64,000 bases of DNA. Source: Puniceicoccaceae bacterium (GTDB lineage Bacteria > Verrucomicrobiota > Verrucomicrobiia > Opitutales > JAFGAQ01). The stretch lies in assembly GCA_040224245.1 (NCBI GenBank), contig JBEGIR010000087.1:28546-92545 (forward strand), read 5' to 3'. The position numbers and the translations under genes are program-made. Positions 35,085-43,086 of the stretch are shown here, piece after piece; the first letter of the stretch is position 1, and the number at the start of each line of letters is the position of its first letter. A model generated the notes under the pieces. The model was given only the letters and a program-made list of their open reading frames with translations. It did not search any database and had not been told where the DNA came from.

Positions 35085-35639
35085 ATGAAAAGAAGTTACC
35101 TGATTGCGATTCTGCTCTCCGCTTTGGCGATGTTCATCTGGGGAGCTGTGTATTGGATGAATCCTATTGCCTCTGCTGTGTTTCAAGTGCCTGAGGACGA
35201 CGCACAGGCCCAGTCGGCCCTGAGTGAGCACTTCCCCAACGATGGCGTCTACTGGGTACCCGGTAATATGGAACACGCAGACTCGTGGAAGCAGCTTCAC
35301 CAGGCGGGTCCCATCGCGCTGGTGTCGATCACGCATACCGGAAAAGATCCCATGGCGGCATCCGTCATGTTATTCGGGTTTGTACACATGATCGGATATG
35401 CGATTTTACTGCTGTTGTTGCTGCGCGCATCTTCAGCACTGCGCAAGACCTACCTCTGTCGGGTACAGCTGATGGCACTGGTGGGGCTGATTTTGGCATT
35501 CTTCACCGAACTCGGGGCGATGATCTGGTTTTATCAACCTGTCGCCTATTCACTGCTGCTGGTAGGGTATGCGTTCAGCGTGACGCTGGTCGGAGGAGCC
35601 GTGCTCGCCATCTGGGTGCGTGAGTCTGCGGATGCCTGA
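35085..35639 (+). CDS. Small multi-helix membrane protein of unknown function
   Basis: A 184-residue protein with an N-terminal hydrophobic helix (about 5-25) and a polar segment of about 70 residues containing HFPNDGVYWVPG. Three further hydrophobic stretches follow near residues 98-118, 128-147 and 152-175. The ATG at 35085 is preferred over an upstream in-frame ATG at 35019 because the hydrophobic helix then starts at the N-terminus. I do not recognise the family. It is divergent from the DUF2235 gene (214-bp gap) and convergent with the MocR-type gene. Confidence 0.7.
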   Translation: MKRSYLIAILLSALAMFIWGAVYWMNPIASAVFQVPEDDAQAQSALSEHFPNDGVYWVPGNMEHADSWKQLHQAGPIALVSITHTGKDPMAASVMLFGFVHMIGYAILLLLLLRASSALRKTYLCRVQLMALVGLILAFFTELGAMIWFYQPVAYSLLLVGYAFSVTLVGGAVLAIWVRESADA

Positions 35640-35739
35640 ACCTTCCTTCTGGATCTGGTGGGTCCATGCAGTGCCCACCGCTGCGCTGTGGTGTAGCGGT
35701 TACGGAATGGGTTGCGGTGATAGGTAACTCCCGTGACTG

Positions 35740-37116
35740 CTACACAAACTCGGGCTGCTGAAGCAGACCGTGGATGATCTTCAAACCCTGCTGCAGTTGT
35801 TCCCGGGATTCGGGGCCACTGATGGCGACCCTTACGGCCTCGCATTGTGCCCGATCCCGGCTCATGCGGTAATGTTCAATCGGAGTGACAATGACCCTGT
35901 GTTCGCTTGCCTGCCGAGCGAAGTCAGTTGCGTTCCAGTGCTCCGGCAGTTCCACCCAAACAAAATAACCCGTGTCGCACGAGCGCAGATTGACTCCGGG
36001 TAAGAGCTGGCGACACAGCAGGTTGCGGGCGCGGGATTCCTCCCGCTTGCGCTGGATGGTCGCAACTGCGGTTCCATCAAGGATCCATTCCCGTGCGATG
36101 CGGGCTGCGAGGGGTGAGGCCATCCAGAGAGTGTCTGCAATCGCGTGTTCAAGCCGTTTGACGTAGCCCTCTGGAGCACTCAGGTAGGCAAAGCGCAGCC
36201 CGGGGGTAACGGGTTTGGAGAAGCTGGCGATGTAAAATCCCAGCTCCGGGCACGCGGCGGAGAGCGGTGTCTGAGGCGATGGATTGAGCAGTGCATACGC
36301 ATCGTCTTCCACAATCAGCAGCCGCTGCTGTTGCACAACCTTGCAGAGTGCCCTGCGGCGCTCTTCACCCATGCAGCCGGTTGTGGGATTTTGAGTGCCG
36401 GGCATGCAGTAGATCCCATGAAGGGTGTGCTGCTTACAGGCAGATTCAAGCGCGTCGGGCAGCATGCCTTCTGCGTCCATTTCGATTGGCACCAGACGCA
36501 GGTTGAAGCGTCGGGCGAGGGTCTTGATCAAGGGATAACTCAGACGCTCTACTGCCAGGGCATCGCCTGGACGAAAGGCAGCGCTGAGGATGACCGTGAG
36601 CGCATGCTGCCCGCCTGCCGTGATCAGGACTCGGTCGGTCGCGCTCGATAACAGGTGGTGTTCCCTCAGCCATTCGACACCGAGTTCGCGATCCTGAAAT
36701 TTGCCGCGCGAGGGGTAATAGCGCAGACTCGATTGCAGATCACATTGAGAGCTGAGTTTCTGGAAAGTGGAGGAAAGGTCAGGGTCGAGGTGATGCAATG
36801 GCAAATTCATGCCCATGTCCACAGCCTCGTTTGCGCCGTCTTCAGGATGTTCGAAGCAGCGCTCGGATTGTGAGTCGGTGCCCGCAAAGGTGCCCCTGCC
36901 AGTTTCGCCGCGCAGCAGTCCGCGTCGTGCAGCTTCGGCATAGCCCCGTGTGACCGTTCCCACAGTGACACCAAGCCGGTCTGCAAGTTCCCGGTGGGTG
37001 GGCAGGCGTGTTCCGGAAGGTAAACGCCCGGTCTGCAGATCGCGCTCCAGTGCGTCTGCGATGGCACGATAGCGGGGACCTGGAAATGCATCGAGCAAAG
37101 GATTCCACATTGTCAT
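35740..37116 (-). CDS. MocR/PdxR-type regulator (GntR helix-turn-helix + class I aminotransferase domain)
   Basis: A 458-residue transcription factor. The N-terminal winged helix (about 1-75) contains RLPTHRELADRLGVTVGTVT. The remainder is an aminotransferase fold with GGQHALTVILS, MPGTQNPTTG, VEDDAY and a predicted PLP-binding Lys301 in ASFSKPVTPGLR. MocR proteins use PLP or an amino-group ligand as effector and often control divergent neighbours. Here the divergent genes are GNAT-azlC-azlD. A perfect inverted repeat covers its start codon, suggesting autoregulation. A second ATG two codons in is possible. Confidence 0.92.
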   Translation of the reverse strand: MTMWNPLLDAFPGPRYRAIADALERDLQTGRLPSGTRLPTHRELADRLGVTVGTVTRGYAEAARRGLLRGETGRGTFAGTDSQSERCFEHPEDGANEAVDMGMNLPLHHLDPDLSSTFQKLSSQCDLQSSLRYYPSRGKFQDRELGVEWLREHHLLSSATDRVLITAGGQHALTVILSAAFRPGDALAVERLSYPLIKTLARRFNLRLVPIEMDAEGMLPDALESACKQHTLHGIYCMPGTQNPTTGCMGEERRRALCKVVQQQRLLIVEDDAYALLNPSPQTPLSAACPELGFYIASFSKPVTPGLRFAYLSAPEGYVKRLEHAIADTLWMASPLAARIAREWILDGTAVATIQRKREESRARNLLCRQLLPGVNLRSCDTGYFVWVELPEHWNATDFARQASEHRVIVTPIEHYRMSRDRAQCEAVRVAISGPESREQLQQGLKIIHGLLQQPEFV

Positions 37117-37125
37117 GGTGACAAT
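37109..37125. promoter_or_regulatory. Perfect 7-bp inverted repeat over the MocR start codon (candidate operator)
   Basis: ATTGTCA-TGG-TGACAAT is a perfect inverted repeat with a 3-nt spacer centred on the start codon of the MocR-type gene. A related half site, ATTGTGTCA, follows at about 37144-37152 on the way to the divergent operon. Position and symmetry suggest a regulator-binding site controlling both directions. Confidence 0.5.
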
Positions 37126-37162
37126 AAAGACATTGACTGCATAATTGTGTCAAATAATTTGC

Positions 37163-37675
37163 ATGATCATGAGCATCTCCATCGTCGAATATCAACCCGC
37201 TTTCCGTGAAGCCGTGCGGCGCCTCAATGAGGCCTGGCTGAGTGCCTATTTTGTGGTTGAGCCTTCAGACCGGGTACAGCTGGGAGATCCTGAAACCCAC
37301 ATCCTGCAAAAAGGAGGATACCTCTGTTTTGCCGCAACAGACGAAGCTGAAGTGGTGGGCGTGGGAGCGTTGATGTGGGTCAAGCCAGGAGTTTATGAAC
37401 TGAGCAAAATGGCAGTCGACCCGGCATTTCAGGGTTGTGGAATCGGCCGTCGCATTGCTGTGCGTTGTTTGCAGGAGGCAAGACAACGAGGGGCGTCCCG
37501 CGTGATCCTTTACACCAACTCACGATTACAGGCGGCGATTCACTTGTATGAATCCCTTGGCTTCGTCTCAGTGCCATTGCGTGAAGCGCCCTATGGCCGG
37601 GCAGATCGCCGCATGGAATTGCAGTTGGCGCAGCCCTCTTTCGTCGCCGAGCAACGCAATCCCTCACAAGCATGA
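37163..37675 (+). CDS. GNAT-family N-acetyltransferase
   Basis: A 170-residue acyltransferase. The central acetyl-CoA-binding motif A is KMAVDPAFQGCGIGRRIAV, and motif B follows in YTNSRLQAAIHLYESLGF. The substrate is unknown. The track of codons upstream needs a TTG, so the ATG at 37163 (or 37169) is chosen. Its stop overlaps the azlC start (ATGA), making a three-gene operon with the azlCD exporter genes. An amino acid or a related amine is a plausible substrate from this context. Confidence 0.87.
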   Translation: MIMSISIVEYQPAFREAVRRLNEAWLSAYFVVEPSDRVQLGDPETHILQKGGYLCFAATDEAEVVGVGALMWVKPGVYELSKMAVDPAFQGCGIGRRIAVRCLQEARQRGASRVILYTNSRLQAAIHLYESLGFVSVPLREAPYGRADRRMELQLAQPSFVAEQRNPSQA

Positions 37676-38370
37676 ACTCGCGTAAGCACAGTTTGATTCG
37701 AGGCATGGTGAGCGTCAGCCCACTGATGCTTGGAGTTATTCCCTTTGGCTTGATTTGTGGTGCCAGTGCGGTTCATGCAGGCCTGTCCATGCAAGAGGCA
37801 GTGGGCATGTCGGTGGTGGTGTTTGCCGGAGCCAGCCAACTGGCGGTCACTCAGCTGATGGCATCGGATGCGACGTGGTGGGTGATTCTCTTCACTGGCA
37901 TTGTGATCAACCTGCGTATGCTCCTGTACAGTGCGTCGATCGCAAACTTTGTAAGCGGTGCGCATACATGGAAGAAGTTCGGAATCGCCTATCTGCTGAC
38001 GGATCAGGCCTATGCCACCTCACTTCAGGAGTATCAGCGTGAAAAGCAGGGATTGTCGCACCGGTGTTGGTTCTACTTTGGAGTTGCGGGACTCATGTGG
38101 GTATCGTTTGTGGTCTCGACGGCAATGGGGGCGATGCTGGGCAACGGGATCCCCCCGGAGTGGGATCTAGGGTTTTCGGTGCCGCTGACCTTTGTAGCCC
38201 TGCTCATGAACACCCTGAAGGATGATCGTTTCGGATGGGCTGCCCTCATCGCAGGCCTTCTGGCAGTAGGGTTGTATCCCTTGCCCTTCAATCTGGGCAT
38301 GCTGTTGGCGGCGTTGGTTGCGATCATGCTGTCATCGTGGATCGAAACGGCATGGAGGAGTTTGAGATGA
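37672..38370 (+). CDS. azlC: AzlC-family permease, large subunit of branched-chain amino-acid exporter
   Basis: A 232-residue inner-membrane protein with about 7 helices and the AzlC signatures GVIPFGLICGASAVHAGLS, FAGASQLAVTQLM, NLRMLLYSAS and LTDQAYATS. With AzlD it forms an exporter for branched-chain amino acids or analogues (BrnFE/YgaZH type). It overlaps the upstream GNAT gene by 4 bp and the downstream azlD gene by 4 bp, so all three are probably translated in a coupled way under the MocR-type regulator. Confidence 0.93.
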   Translation: MNSRKHSLIRGMVSVSPLMLGVIPFGLICGASAVHAGLSMQEAVGMSVVVFAGASQLAVTQLMASDATWWVILFTGIVINLRMLLYSASIANFVSGAHTWKKFGIAYLLTDQAYATSLQEYQREKQGLSHRCWFYFGVAGLMWVSFVVSTAMGAMLGNGIPPEWDLGFSVPLTFVALLMNTLKDDRFGWAALIAGLLAVGLYPLPFNLGMLLAALVAIMLSSWIETAWRSLR

Positions 38371-38699
38371 ACCCGTTCCAATTCTGGATTCTCATGCTGG
38401 CACTGGGACTGATCACGCTGGGCATTCGCGGATCGTTTTTCCTACTGCCAAAGACAGTGCGACTGCCGTCCGCGTTGCGCAGCATGATGCACTACATTCC
38501 TACTGCCGTTTTTGCCGCACTCAGTCTGCCAGCACTCTGGTTTGCCAAACCTCAATCCTACGAACTGCACGATCCCGCTCGCCTGATTGCGGGCATGGCC
38601 GGGGCGCTGGTTGCATACTTCTCGGGCAACGTGCTCTACACGATCACTTCCGGATTGCTCACACTGTGGTTACTGCGATTTGGCCTCGGATGGTCGTGA
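38367..38699 (+). CDS. azlD: AzlD-family permease, small subunit of branched-chain amino-acid exporter
   Basis: A 110-residue membrane protein with four helices. It includes LGLITLGIRGSFFLLP and a PSALRSMMHYIPTAVFAAL stretch typical of AzlD. The ATG overlaps the azlC stop (ATGA). A longer frame opening at 38235 is rejected because it would lie inside azlC and adds non-membrane residues. It completes the two-subunit exporter. Confidence 0.92.
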   Translation: MNPFQFWILMLALGLITLGIRGSFFLLPKTVRLPSALRSMMHYIPTAVFAALSLPALWFAKPQSYELHDPARLIAGMAGALVAYFSGNVLYTITSGLLTLWLLRFGLGWS

Positions 38700-38724
38700 G
38701 AGCATGAATCATGAAGCGTGAATC

Positions 38725-39015
38725 CAAAATCTTGAACAGACGGATGCCCGCCGTCGGCATGAATCCGAGCTGAGTTGTGCTGCGGCAACCCAAAACCTGT
38801 TGCTCGCAGCGCAAGCATTGGGGCTGGGAGCCTGCTGGCAGGGAGATCCCTTGCTTGCGCAGCATGAGCTTCGAAAAACATTGCAGCTTCCGAAAGAGGT
38901 GAAGGTCGTTAGTTCAGTGGCACTGGGTTACGCAGCTTCAGCTGCCTGCCCGCCTGCTCGACCGTTGCTACGTGAAGCCATGCTCTGTTTGGCGATTCCA
39001 TTTGTGGGATTTTGA
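38725..39015 (+). pseudogene. 3' remnant of a nitroreductase-family gene
   Basis: The readable part gives CAAATQNLLLAAQALGLGACW, then QGDPLLAQHELRKTLQLP and KVVSSVALGYAA. This matches the C-terminal third of FMN-dependent nitroreductases (the LLAAxALGLGACW and LPLGYP-type motifs). No start codon or N-terminal FMN-binding part precedes it: an in-frame stop lies just upstream, 20-30 nt after azlD. It is a decayed fragment, probably left by a deletion. An internal ATG at 38800 would give 71 residues and is unlikely to be functional. Confidence 0.7.
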
Positions 39016-39033
39016 GGCGTCCCATTTGTGGGA
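38998..39033. repeat. Direct repeat of CCATTTGTGGGA with internal symmetry
   Basis: CCATTTGTGGGA occurs at 38998-39009 and again at 39022-39033, 24 bp apart. The second copy is embedded in the palindrome TCCCA-TTTG-TGGGA, and a partial third unit, CCCAGTGGGA, follows near 39038. The spacing is near two helical turns, which fits a pair of protein-binding sites. The first copy overlaps the end of the nitroreductase remnant. Confidence 0.5.
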
Positions 39034-39063
39034 AAACCCAGTGGGATTGAGCATGTGATTTTA

Positions 39064-39088
39064 GGATAAAAAATTTATCCATTTTTTT
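39064..39088 (+). terminator. A/T-rich hairpin with T-tract
   Basis: GGATAAA-AAA-TTTATCC is a perfect 7-bp stem followed by ATTTTTTT. It is placed about 50 nt after the nitroreductase remnant and could end transcription of the azlCD unit. The stem is weak (only two G-C pairs). Confidence 0.5.
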
Positions 39089-39111
39089 AAATGACTGAAT
39101 AGGAGTTGCTT

Positions 39112-39153
39112 ATGTTTTGTGAAATGAAATTGGCACGCATCCTGTATCAATAG
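39112..39153 (+). CDS. Possible 13-codon leader peptide
   Basis: ATG at 39112 opens MFCEMKLARILYQ and stops at TAG. It is preceded by AGGAG at 39101-39105 with 6 nt spacing, a strong Shine-Dalgarno in a genome region where such sites are rare. It could be a leader peptide for the downstream small gene or a chance frame. Confidence 0.25.
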   Translation: MFCEMKLARILYQ

Positions 39154-39221
39154 GAATCGTATCGGGAGCCAAGGCTCCATTTCCACAACAGCATTCATCG
39201 AATCATCAACCGACACACACC

Positions 39222-39305
39222 ATGAGCTTCATCATCATCACCGCATTCGTCGCAGCAGGATTGGCCTTCTACTTTCGTCAGGAACTGAAACAGAGCGAAC
39301 TCTGA
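39222..39305 (+). CDS. Possible 27-residue single-helix membrane protein
   Basis: The frame reads MSFIIITAFVAAGLAFYF and then a short charged tail (RQELKQSEL), a shape typical of small membrane proteins that assist larger complexes. There is no Shine-Dalgarno, but many genes here lack one. It lies between an upstream hairpin terminator (39064) and a strong downstream terminator (39421), so it may be the only product of a short transcript. I do not recognise a family. Confidence 0.35.
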   Translation: MSFIIITAFVAAGLAFYFRQELKQSEL

Positions 39306-39420
39306 TCCGCTGAGCACTTTTGTCACTGAGGGACCGGCATGGCATGCTACGCTGGAGAATCTGGCGAAGGACCCGCGTGACAAACCTTCAACGACTCATC
39401 AACAAAAACAACATCGAAAG

Positions 39421-39450
39421 CCCCGGTGGTTCTGACCGCCGGGGTTTTTT
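39421..39450 (+). terminator. Strong rho-independent terminator
   Basis: CCCCGGTGGT-TCTG-ACCGCCGGGG forms a 10-bp stem with one G-T pair, followed directly by TTTTTT. It ends whatever transcript covers 39100-39420 and insulates the WbuC-type gene that starts at 39513. Confidence 0.85.
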
Positions 39451-39512
39451 GTTGCCAGTGTGCAAACCATTCCGGAGTTGAATTTCAAACCAGGGCTGCG
39501 CAGACTGGCACC

Positions 39513-40010
39513 ATGGAAGAGATCCAGACCCTGAACCACGAGCTGGTTGCCCGCCTGATAGCGGATGCCAAGGCATCGCCACGCCTGCGGACCCATTACA
39601 ATTTCCACGCAACACTTGAGGAGAATCCGCACCGCTTTCTCAATGTGATGCTGCGAGGCTCCTATTTCACTCCGCATCGCCACTTGCAGCCCCCCAAGTC
39701 CGAATCCTTTCTGGTGCTGACGGGAGAAGTGGGATTTCTGCAGTTTGATGATGCAGGCCAGGTGATCCAGACCCAAAGGCTCCGCCCGAATGGCTTGCTG
39801 GAGCATGATGGAAGTGTAATGGGGGTGGATGTTGCGCCAGGGGTTTGGCACAATCTGGTCGTCCTGTCTGAGGTGGCGGTGTGTTATGAAGTGAAACCCG
39901 GACCCTATCGACCCAGTGACGACAAGGAGTTCGCCGAATGGGCACCACACGAAGGGCAACCCGGCTGCACGGCCTATCTGGAATCGCTGTTGCGTCACTT
40001 TCCTTCCTGA
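39513..40010 (+). CDS. WbuC-family cupin metalloprotein
   Basis: A 165-residue single-domain cupin. FHATLEENPHRFLNVMLRGSY and TPHRHLQPPKSESFLVL hold the first metal-binding motif (HRH ... E), and APGVWHNLVVLS the second. WbuC proteins occur near surface-polysaccharide genes, but their reaction is not established. An upstream in-frame start at 39426 lies within the terminator and is rejected. The next gene, tcdA, starts 22 bp after its stop and may be cotranscribed. Confidence 0.85.
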   Translation: MEEIQTLNHELVARLIADAKASPRLRTHYNFHATLEENPHRFLNVMLRGSYFTPHRHLQPPKSESFLVLTGEVGFLQFDDAGQVIQTQRLRPNGLLEHDGSVMGVDVAPGVWHNLVVLSEVAVCYEVKPGPYRPSDDKEFAEWAPHEGQPGCTAYLESLLRHFPS

Positions 40011-40032
40011 ACCCCTTTCATCCGCCACACTC

Positions 40033-40815
40033 ATGGAAAGCAATCCGCGGAGTGATACCCGCTTTGGAGGCATATTGCGACTCTACGGACCCGATGCCTG
40101 GACGCGTATTCAAACGTCGCGCGTGATGGTGGTCGGCATTGGTGGAGTGGGATCGTGGGCGGCCGAATTGTTGGCGCGTTCGGGAGTCGGTGCCATCGAT
40201 CTTGTCGATCTCGATGATGTATGCGAGAGCAACATCAACCGGCAGGTCCACGCGCTGCAGTCGACGGTTGGGCAGAGCAAGGTTGACGCCATGGCGAAGC
40301 GCATCGGTGAGATTTCCCCGGACTGCAAGGTCACCGTGCATGCGAGTTTTCTCACGCAGCGCAATGTTGCGGAGTTGGTGCATGGCGAAATCGATGCGGT
40401 CTTTGATGCAATCGACGCACTGCGACACAAAATCACGCTGCTTCAGCACTGCCGCAGTCACAAGATCCCGCTCCTGGTTTCTGGAGGTGCAGGGGGTCGC
40501 AAGGATCCGACCCGCGTTCGCATCGAAGACATGGCGCACACCCGCAACGACAAGCTGCTTCAGAAAATGCGAAAACAACTGCGAAGCCAGCACCGGTTTC
40601 CACGGGATACGGCAAAAAAATTTGGCGTCGCCTGTGTCTTTTCCGACGAACTCGCCAGTTTGCCCTTTGATGCTGATGGAAATTGTGCGGTTCGTCCCGG
40701 TGAAAGCCTGCGGTTGGATTGTGCTTCCGGGTTTGGCACGGCGGGATATGTTACGGCCGCGTTTGGCATGGCGGCAGCTGGGTGGATCGTTGAGCAAATC
40801 GCCCGTTCCTCCTGA
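40033..40815 (+). CDS. tcdA: tRNA threonylcarbamoyladenosine dehydratase (CsdL/TcdA)
   Basis: A 260-residue ThiF/E1-like ATP-dependent enzyme that converts t6A37 of tRNA to the cyclic form ct6A. It has RFGGILRLYGPDAWTRIQ at the N-terminus, the nucleotide-binding VVGIGGVGSWAAELLARSG and DLDDVCESNINRQVHA. VFDAIDALRHK and VSGGAGGRKDPTRVRIED follow. These are diagnostic of TcdA. The ATG at 40033 fits the family N-terminus, and the longer frame from 39916 overlaps wbuC and is rejected. Confidence 0.94.
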   Translation: MESNPRSDTRFGGILRLYGPDAWTRIQTSRVMVVGIGGVGSWAAELLARSGVGAIDLVDLDDVCESNINRQVHALQSTVGQSKVDAMAKRIGEISPDCKVTVHASFLTQRNVAELVHGEIDAVFDAIDALRHKITLLQHCRSHKIPLLVSGGAGGRKDPTRVRIEDMAHTRNDKLLQKMRKQLRSQHRFPRDTAKKFGVACVFSDELASLPFDADGNCAVRPGESLRLDCASGFGTAGYVTAAFGMAAAGWIVEQIARSS

Positions 40816-40919
40816 GCATGCGGTTGAATGCGAAAGTGATTGTCGAACCGACGGAGTAACCGTATGCTGGCAACTTTGCTTCGTTACGGAGTCAATTCTC
40901 AACTCAACAACATATCACC

Positions 40920-42956
40920 ATGCGAAAATTCCGCAACATCCTGTCCTGCGCAGTTATCGCGCTGTTTGGCATTGTCTATCCTGTCCACTCCTCCGAGAAC
41001 GATGGAATGCCACCGCTCATTGATCGCGAAATCTTCTTTGGCAACCCAGAGATCATGGGGGGCCAGCTGTCACCCGACGGCCAATGGATCACGTTCCTGA
41101 AACCCTACGAAGGGGTACGCAACATCTGGATCAAGAAGGCGAATGAACCCTTCGAGAACGCACGCCCACTCACCGCGAGTGAGAAGCGCCCGATCCCCGG
41201 CTATTTCTGGAGTTGGGACAGCCAGTACCTGCTCTACGTTCAGGATCGAGACGGTGACGAAAACTACCACGTCTATGCGCTCGATCCACACGCTGAGGTC
41301 CCGGACGGTGCCGTTGTTCCCGAAGCCCGCAACCTGACGGATGCGGAAGGAGCACGTGCCGCGATCTACCGCGTATCCAAAAACGATCCCGACCTCATGT
41401 ATGTTGGACTCAACGACCGCGATTCGGCCTGGCACGATCTCTATGAAGTGCGCATTTCCACGGGCGAACGACGTTTGCTGTTTGAAAATACACAGGAAAT
41501 TTCATCCTGGACCTTCGATACCGAGGATCAGTTGCGCCTGGTCAGCAAATCCACACCCGAAGGTGGCACGCAGATCCTCGCAGTTGAGGGAGAGGACCTG
41601 CGACCCATTTTTGAATGTTCCGTCGAGGAGACAGCCTACATTGCCCACTTTCATCCCGATGGAGACAAGGCCTATCTGGTCACGAACCGTGGCGACTCGG
41701 TGGACCTGACCCGGTTGATGTACATCGATCCGGTGGACGGCAGTGTGGAACTGATCGAACAGGATCCCGAAGGAGCGGTTGATTTGGGTGGAGCATGGTT
41801 CTCCGATTTGACCGACACCCTGATCGCCACCACCTATCGCGGCGACAAAACGCGGCGCTATTTCAAGGACAAGGAATGGGAGGCTGACTACCAGTGGCTG
41901 CAGGAGCAACTGCCGGGCTATGAGATTGGCATTGGTTCCAGCACCTTTGACGAAACTCAGTTTTTTGTGAACGCCTACAGCGACACCGATCCCGGTTCGA
42001 CGTACCTCTTCGACCGCGAAGCGCGGACACTGGAGTTTCAATACCGTCCCCGCCCCCGCATGCCCATTGCGGATCTCGCTCCCATGCAGCCGATTCGCTT
42101 TGAATCGAGCGACGGATTGCAGATTCCCGCCTATCTGACACTGCCCGTGGGACTCGCGCCAAAGGATCTGCCGTTGGTCGTTTTCCCTCATGGCGGACCC
42201 TGGTCGCGGGATTACTGGGGTTACCATTCGTATGCCCAGTTTCTCGCCAATCGCGGATATGCCGTATTGCTGGTCAACTTTCGCGGTTCCACCGGGTTTG
42301 GTAAGTCGTTTCTGAATGCAGGCAATGACCAGTGGGGTGATCTCATGCAGGATGACCTCACCTGGGGTGTGAAACACCTGGTGAATGAGGGCATCGTCGA
42401 TCCCGAACGTGTTGGCATCATGGGAGGTTCCTACGGAGGCTATGCGACGCTGGCGGGCATGACCTTCACCCCAGAGCTGTATGCGGCCGGGGTATCCATT
42501 GTCGGACCTTCCAATCTGCTCACTCTTCTCGATTCCATTCCACCCTATTGGGAATCCTTCCGGCGCGAACTCTATGAACGCGTTGGAGATCCGTCGATTG
42601 AAGCGGAGCGTGAACGCCTGATTCGCCAGTCCCCGCTGAACAGTGCGGACCAGATTCGTGCACCCTTGATGATCGTGCAGGGCAAAAACGATCCGCGCGT
42701 CAAGGAAGCGGAGTCGGAACAGATCGTGGTCGCCATGCGGGAACTCGGGCTGGATGTGGAGTACATCAACGCGCCCGATGAGGGACATGGATTCAGCCGA
42801 CCAGTCAATAACATGGCCTTTCTTGCCGCTGCCGAAAAGTTTTTTGCACAGCACCTTGGAGGACGCTACCAGGAGTCCATGCCGGAAGATGTGGCCCAAC
42901 GTCTCGGGGAAATCACAGTGGACATCGCCACTGTATCCCTCGCAGCAGAGGATTAA
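40920..42956 (+). CDS. Secreted S9 family prolyl-oligopeptidase-type peptidase
   Basis: A 678-residue serine peptidase with a signal peptide (about 1-24). The N-terminal beta-propeller (about 40-390) contains repeated PDGQWITF, WSWDSQYLLYVQDRDG and related blades. The C-terminal alpha/beta hydrolase domain has the triad Ser504 (GGSYGGYA), Asp591 (GKNDPRV) and His623 (DEGHGFSR). It likely trims peptides, possibly as an acyl-peptide or dipeptidyl peptidase, in the periplasm. It stands alone, after tcdA and convergent with xthA. Confidence 0.93.
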   Translation: MRKFRNILSCAVIALFGIVYPVHSSENDGMPPLIDREIFFGNPEIMGGQLSPDGQWITFLKPYEGVRNIWIKKANEPFENARPLTASEKRPIPGYFWSWDSQYLLYVQDRDGDENYHVYALDPHAEVPDGAVVPEARNLTDAEGARAAIYRVSKNDPDLMYVGLNDRDSAWHDLYEVRISTGERRLLFENTQEISSWTFDTEDQLRLVSKSTPEGGTQILAVEGEDLRPIFECSVEETAYIAHFHPDGDKAYLVTNRGDSVDLTRLMYIDPVDGSVELIEQDPEGAVDLGGAWFSDLTDTLIATTYRGDKTRRYFKDKEWEADYQWLQEQLPGYEIGIGSSTFDETQFFVNAYSDTDPGSTYLFDREARTLEFQYRPRPRMPIADLAPMQPIRFESSDGLQIPAYLTLPVGLAPKDLPLVVFPHGGPWSRDYWGYHSYAQFLANRGYAVLLVNFRGSTGFGKSFLNAGNDQWGDLMQDDLTWGVKHLVNEGIVDPERVGIMGGSYGGYATLAGMTFTPELYAAGVSIVGPSNLLTLLDSIPPYWESFRRELYERVGDPSIEAERERLIRQSPLNSADQIRAPLMIVQGKNDPRVKEAESEQIVVAMRELGLDVEYINAPDEGHGFSRPVNNMAFLAAAEKFFAQHLGGRYQESMPEDVAQRLGEITVDIATVSLAAED

Positions 42957-43024
42957 TCGCCAGCGATAGAACTCGCGTGCATTTCCTGTCCGTGGCCTGC
43001 CCTTGCGGTGCAGGTTGCGGCATG

Positions 43025-43066
43025 CCACCCATACCCGCTTTCACTTCGTGACGTGGGTGCGGGTGG
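43025..43066. other. Imperfect long hairpin between convergent S9 peptidase and xthA genes
   Basis: CCACCC pairs with GGGTGG. After a 2x2 internal loop a second 6-bp block pairs, and the tip TCAC-TTC-GTGA forms a further small stem. There is no T-tract. The place between two converging stops suggests a bidirectional transcript end. Confidence 0.45.
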
Positions 43067-43086
43067 AAAATGGCTGTGGCTCGGAA

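Noticed and set aside
37145..37162. GNAT start at 37145
   Set aside because: It needs a TTG start and extends into the divergent promoter region. The ATGs at 37163 and 37169 fit the family better.
38235..38366. Extended azlD starting at 38235
   Set aside because: It would overlap azlC by more than 130 bp and add a basic, non-membrane stretch. The ATGA overlap at 38367 is typical.
39131..39150. Definite sigma-54 promoter
   Set aside because: The -24 box TTGGCACG is good, but the -12 box reads CTGTA and not TTGCA, so it is only mentioned as a resemblance within a larger finding.
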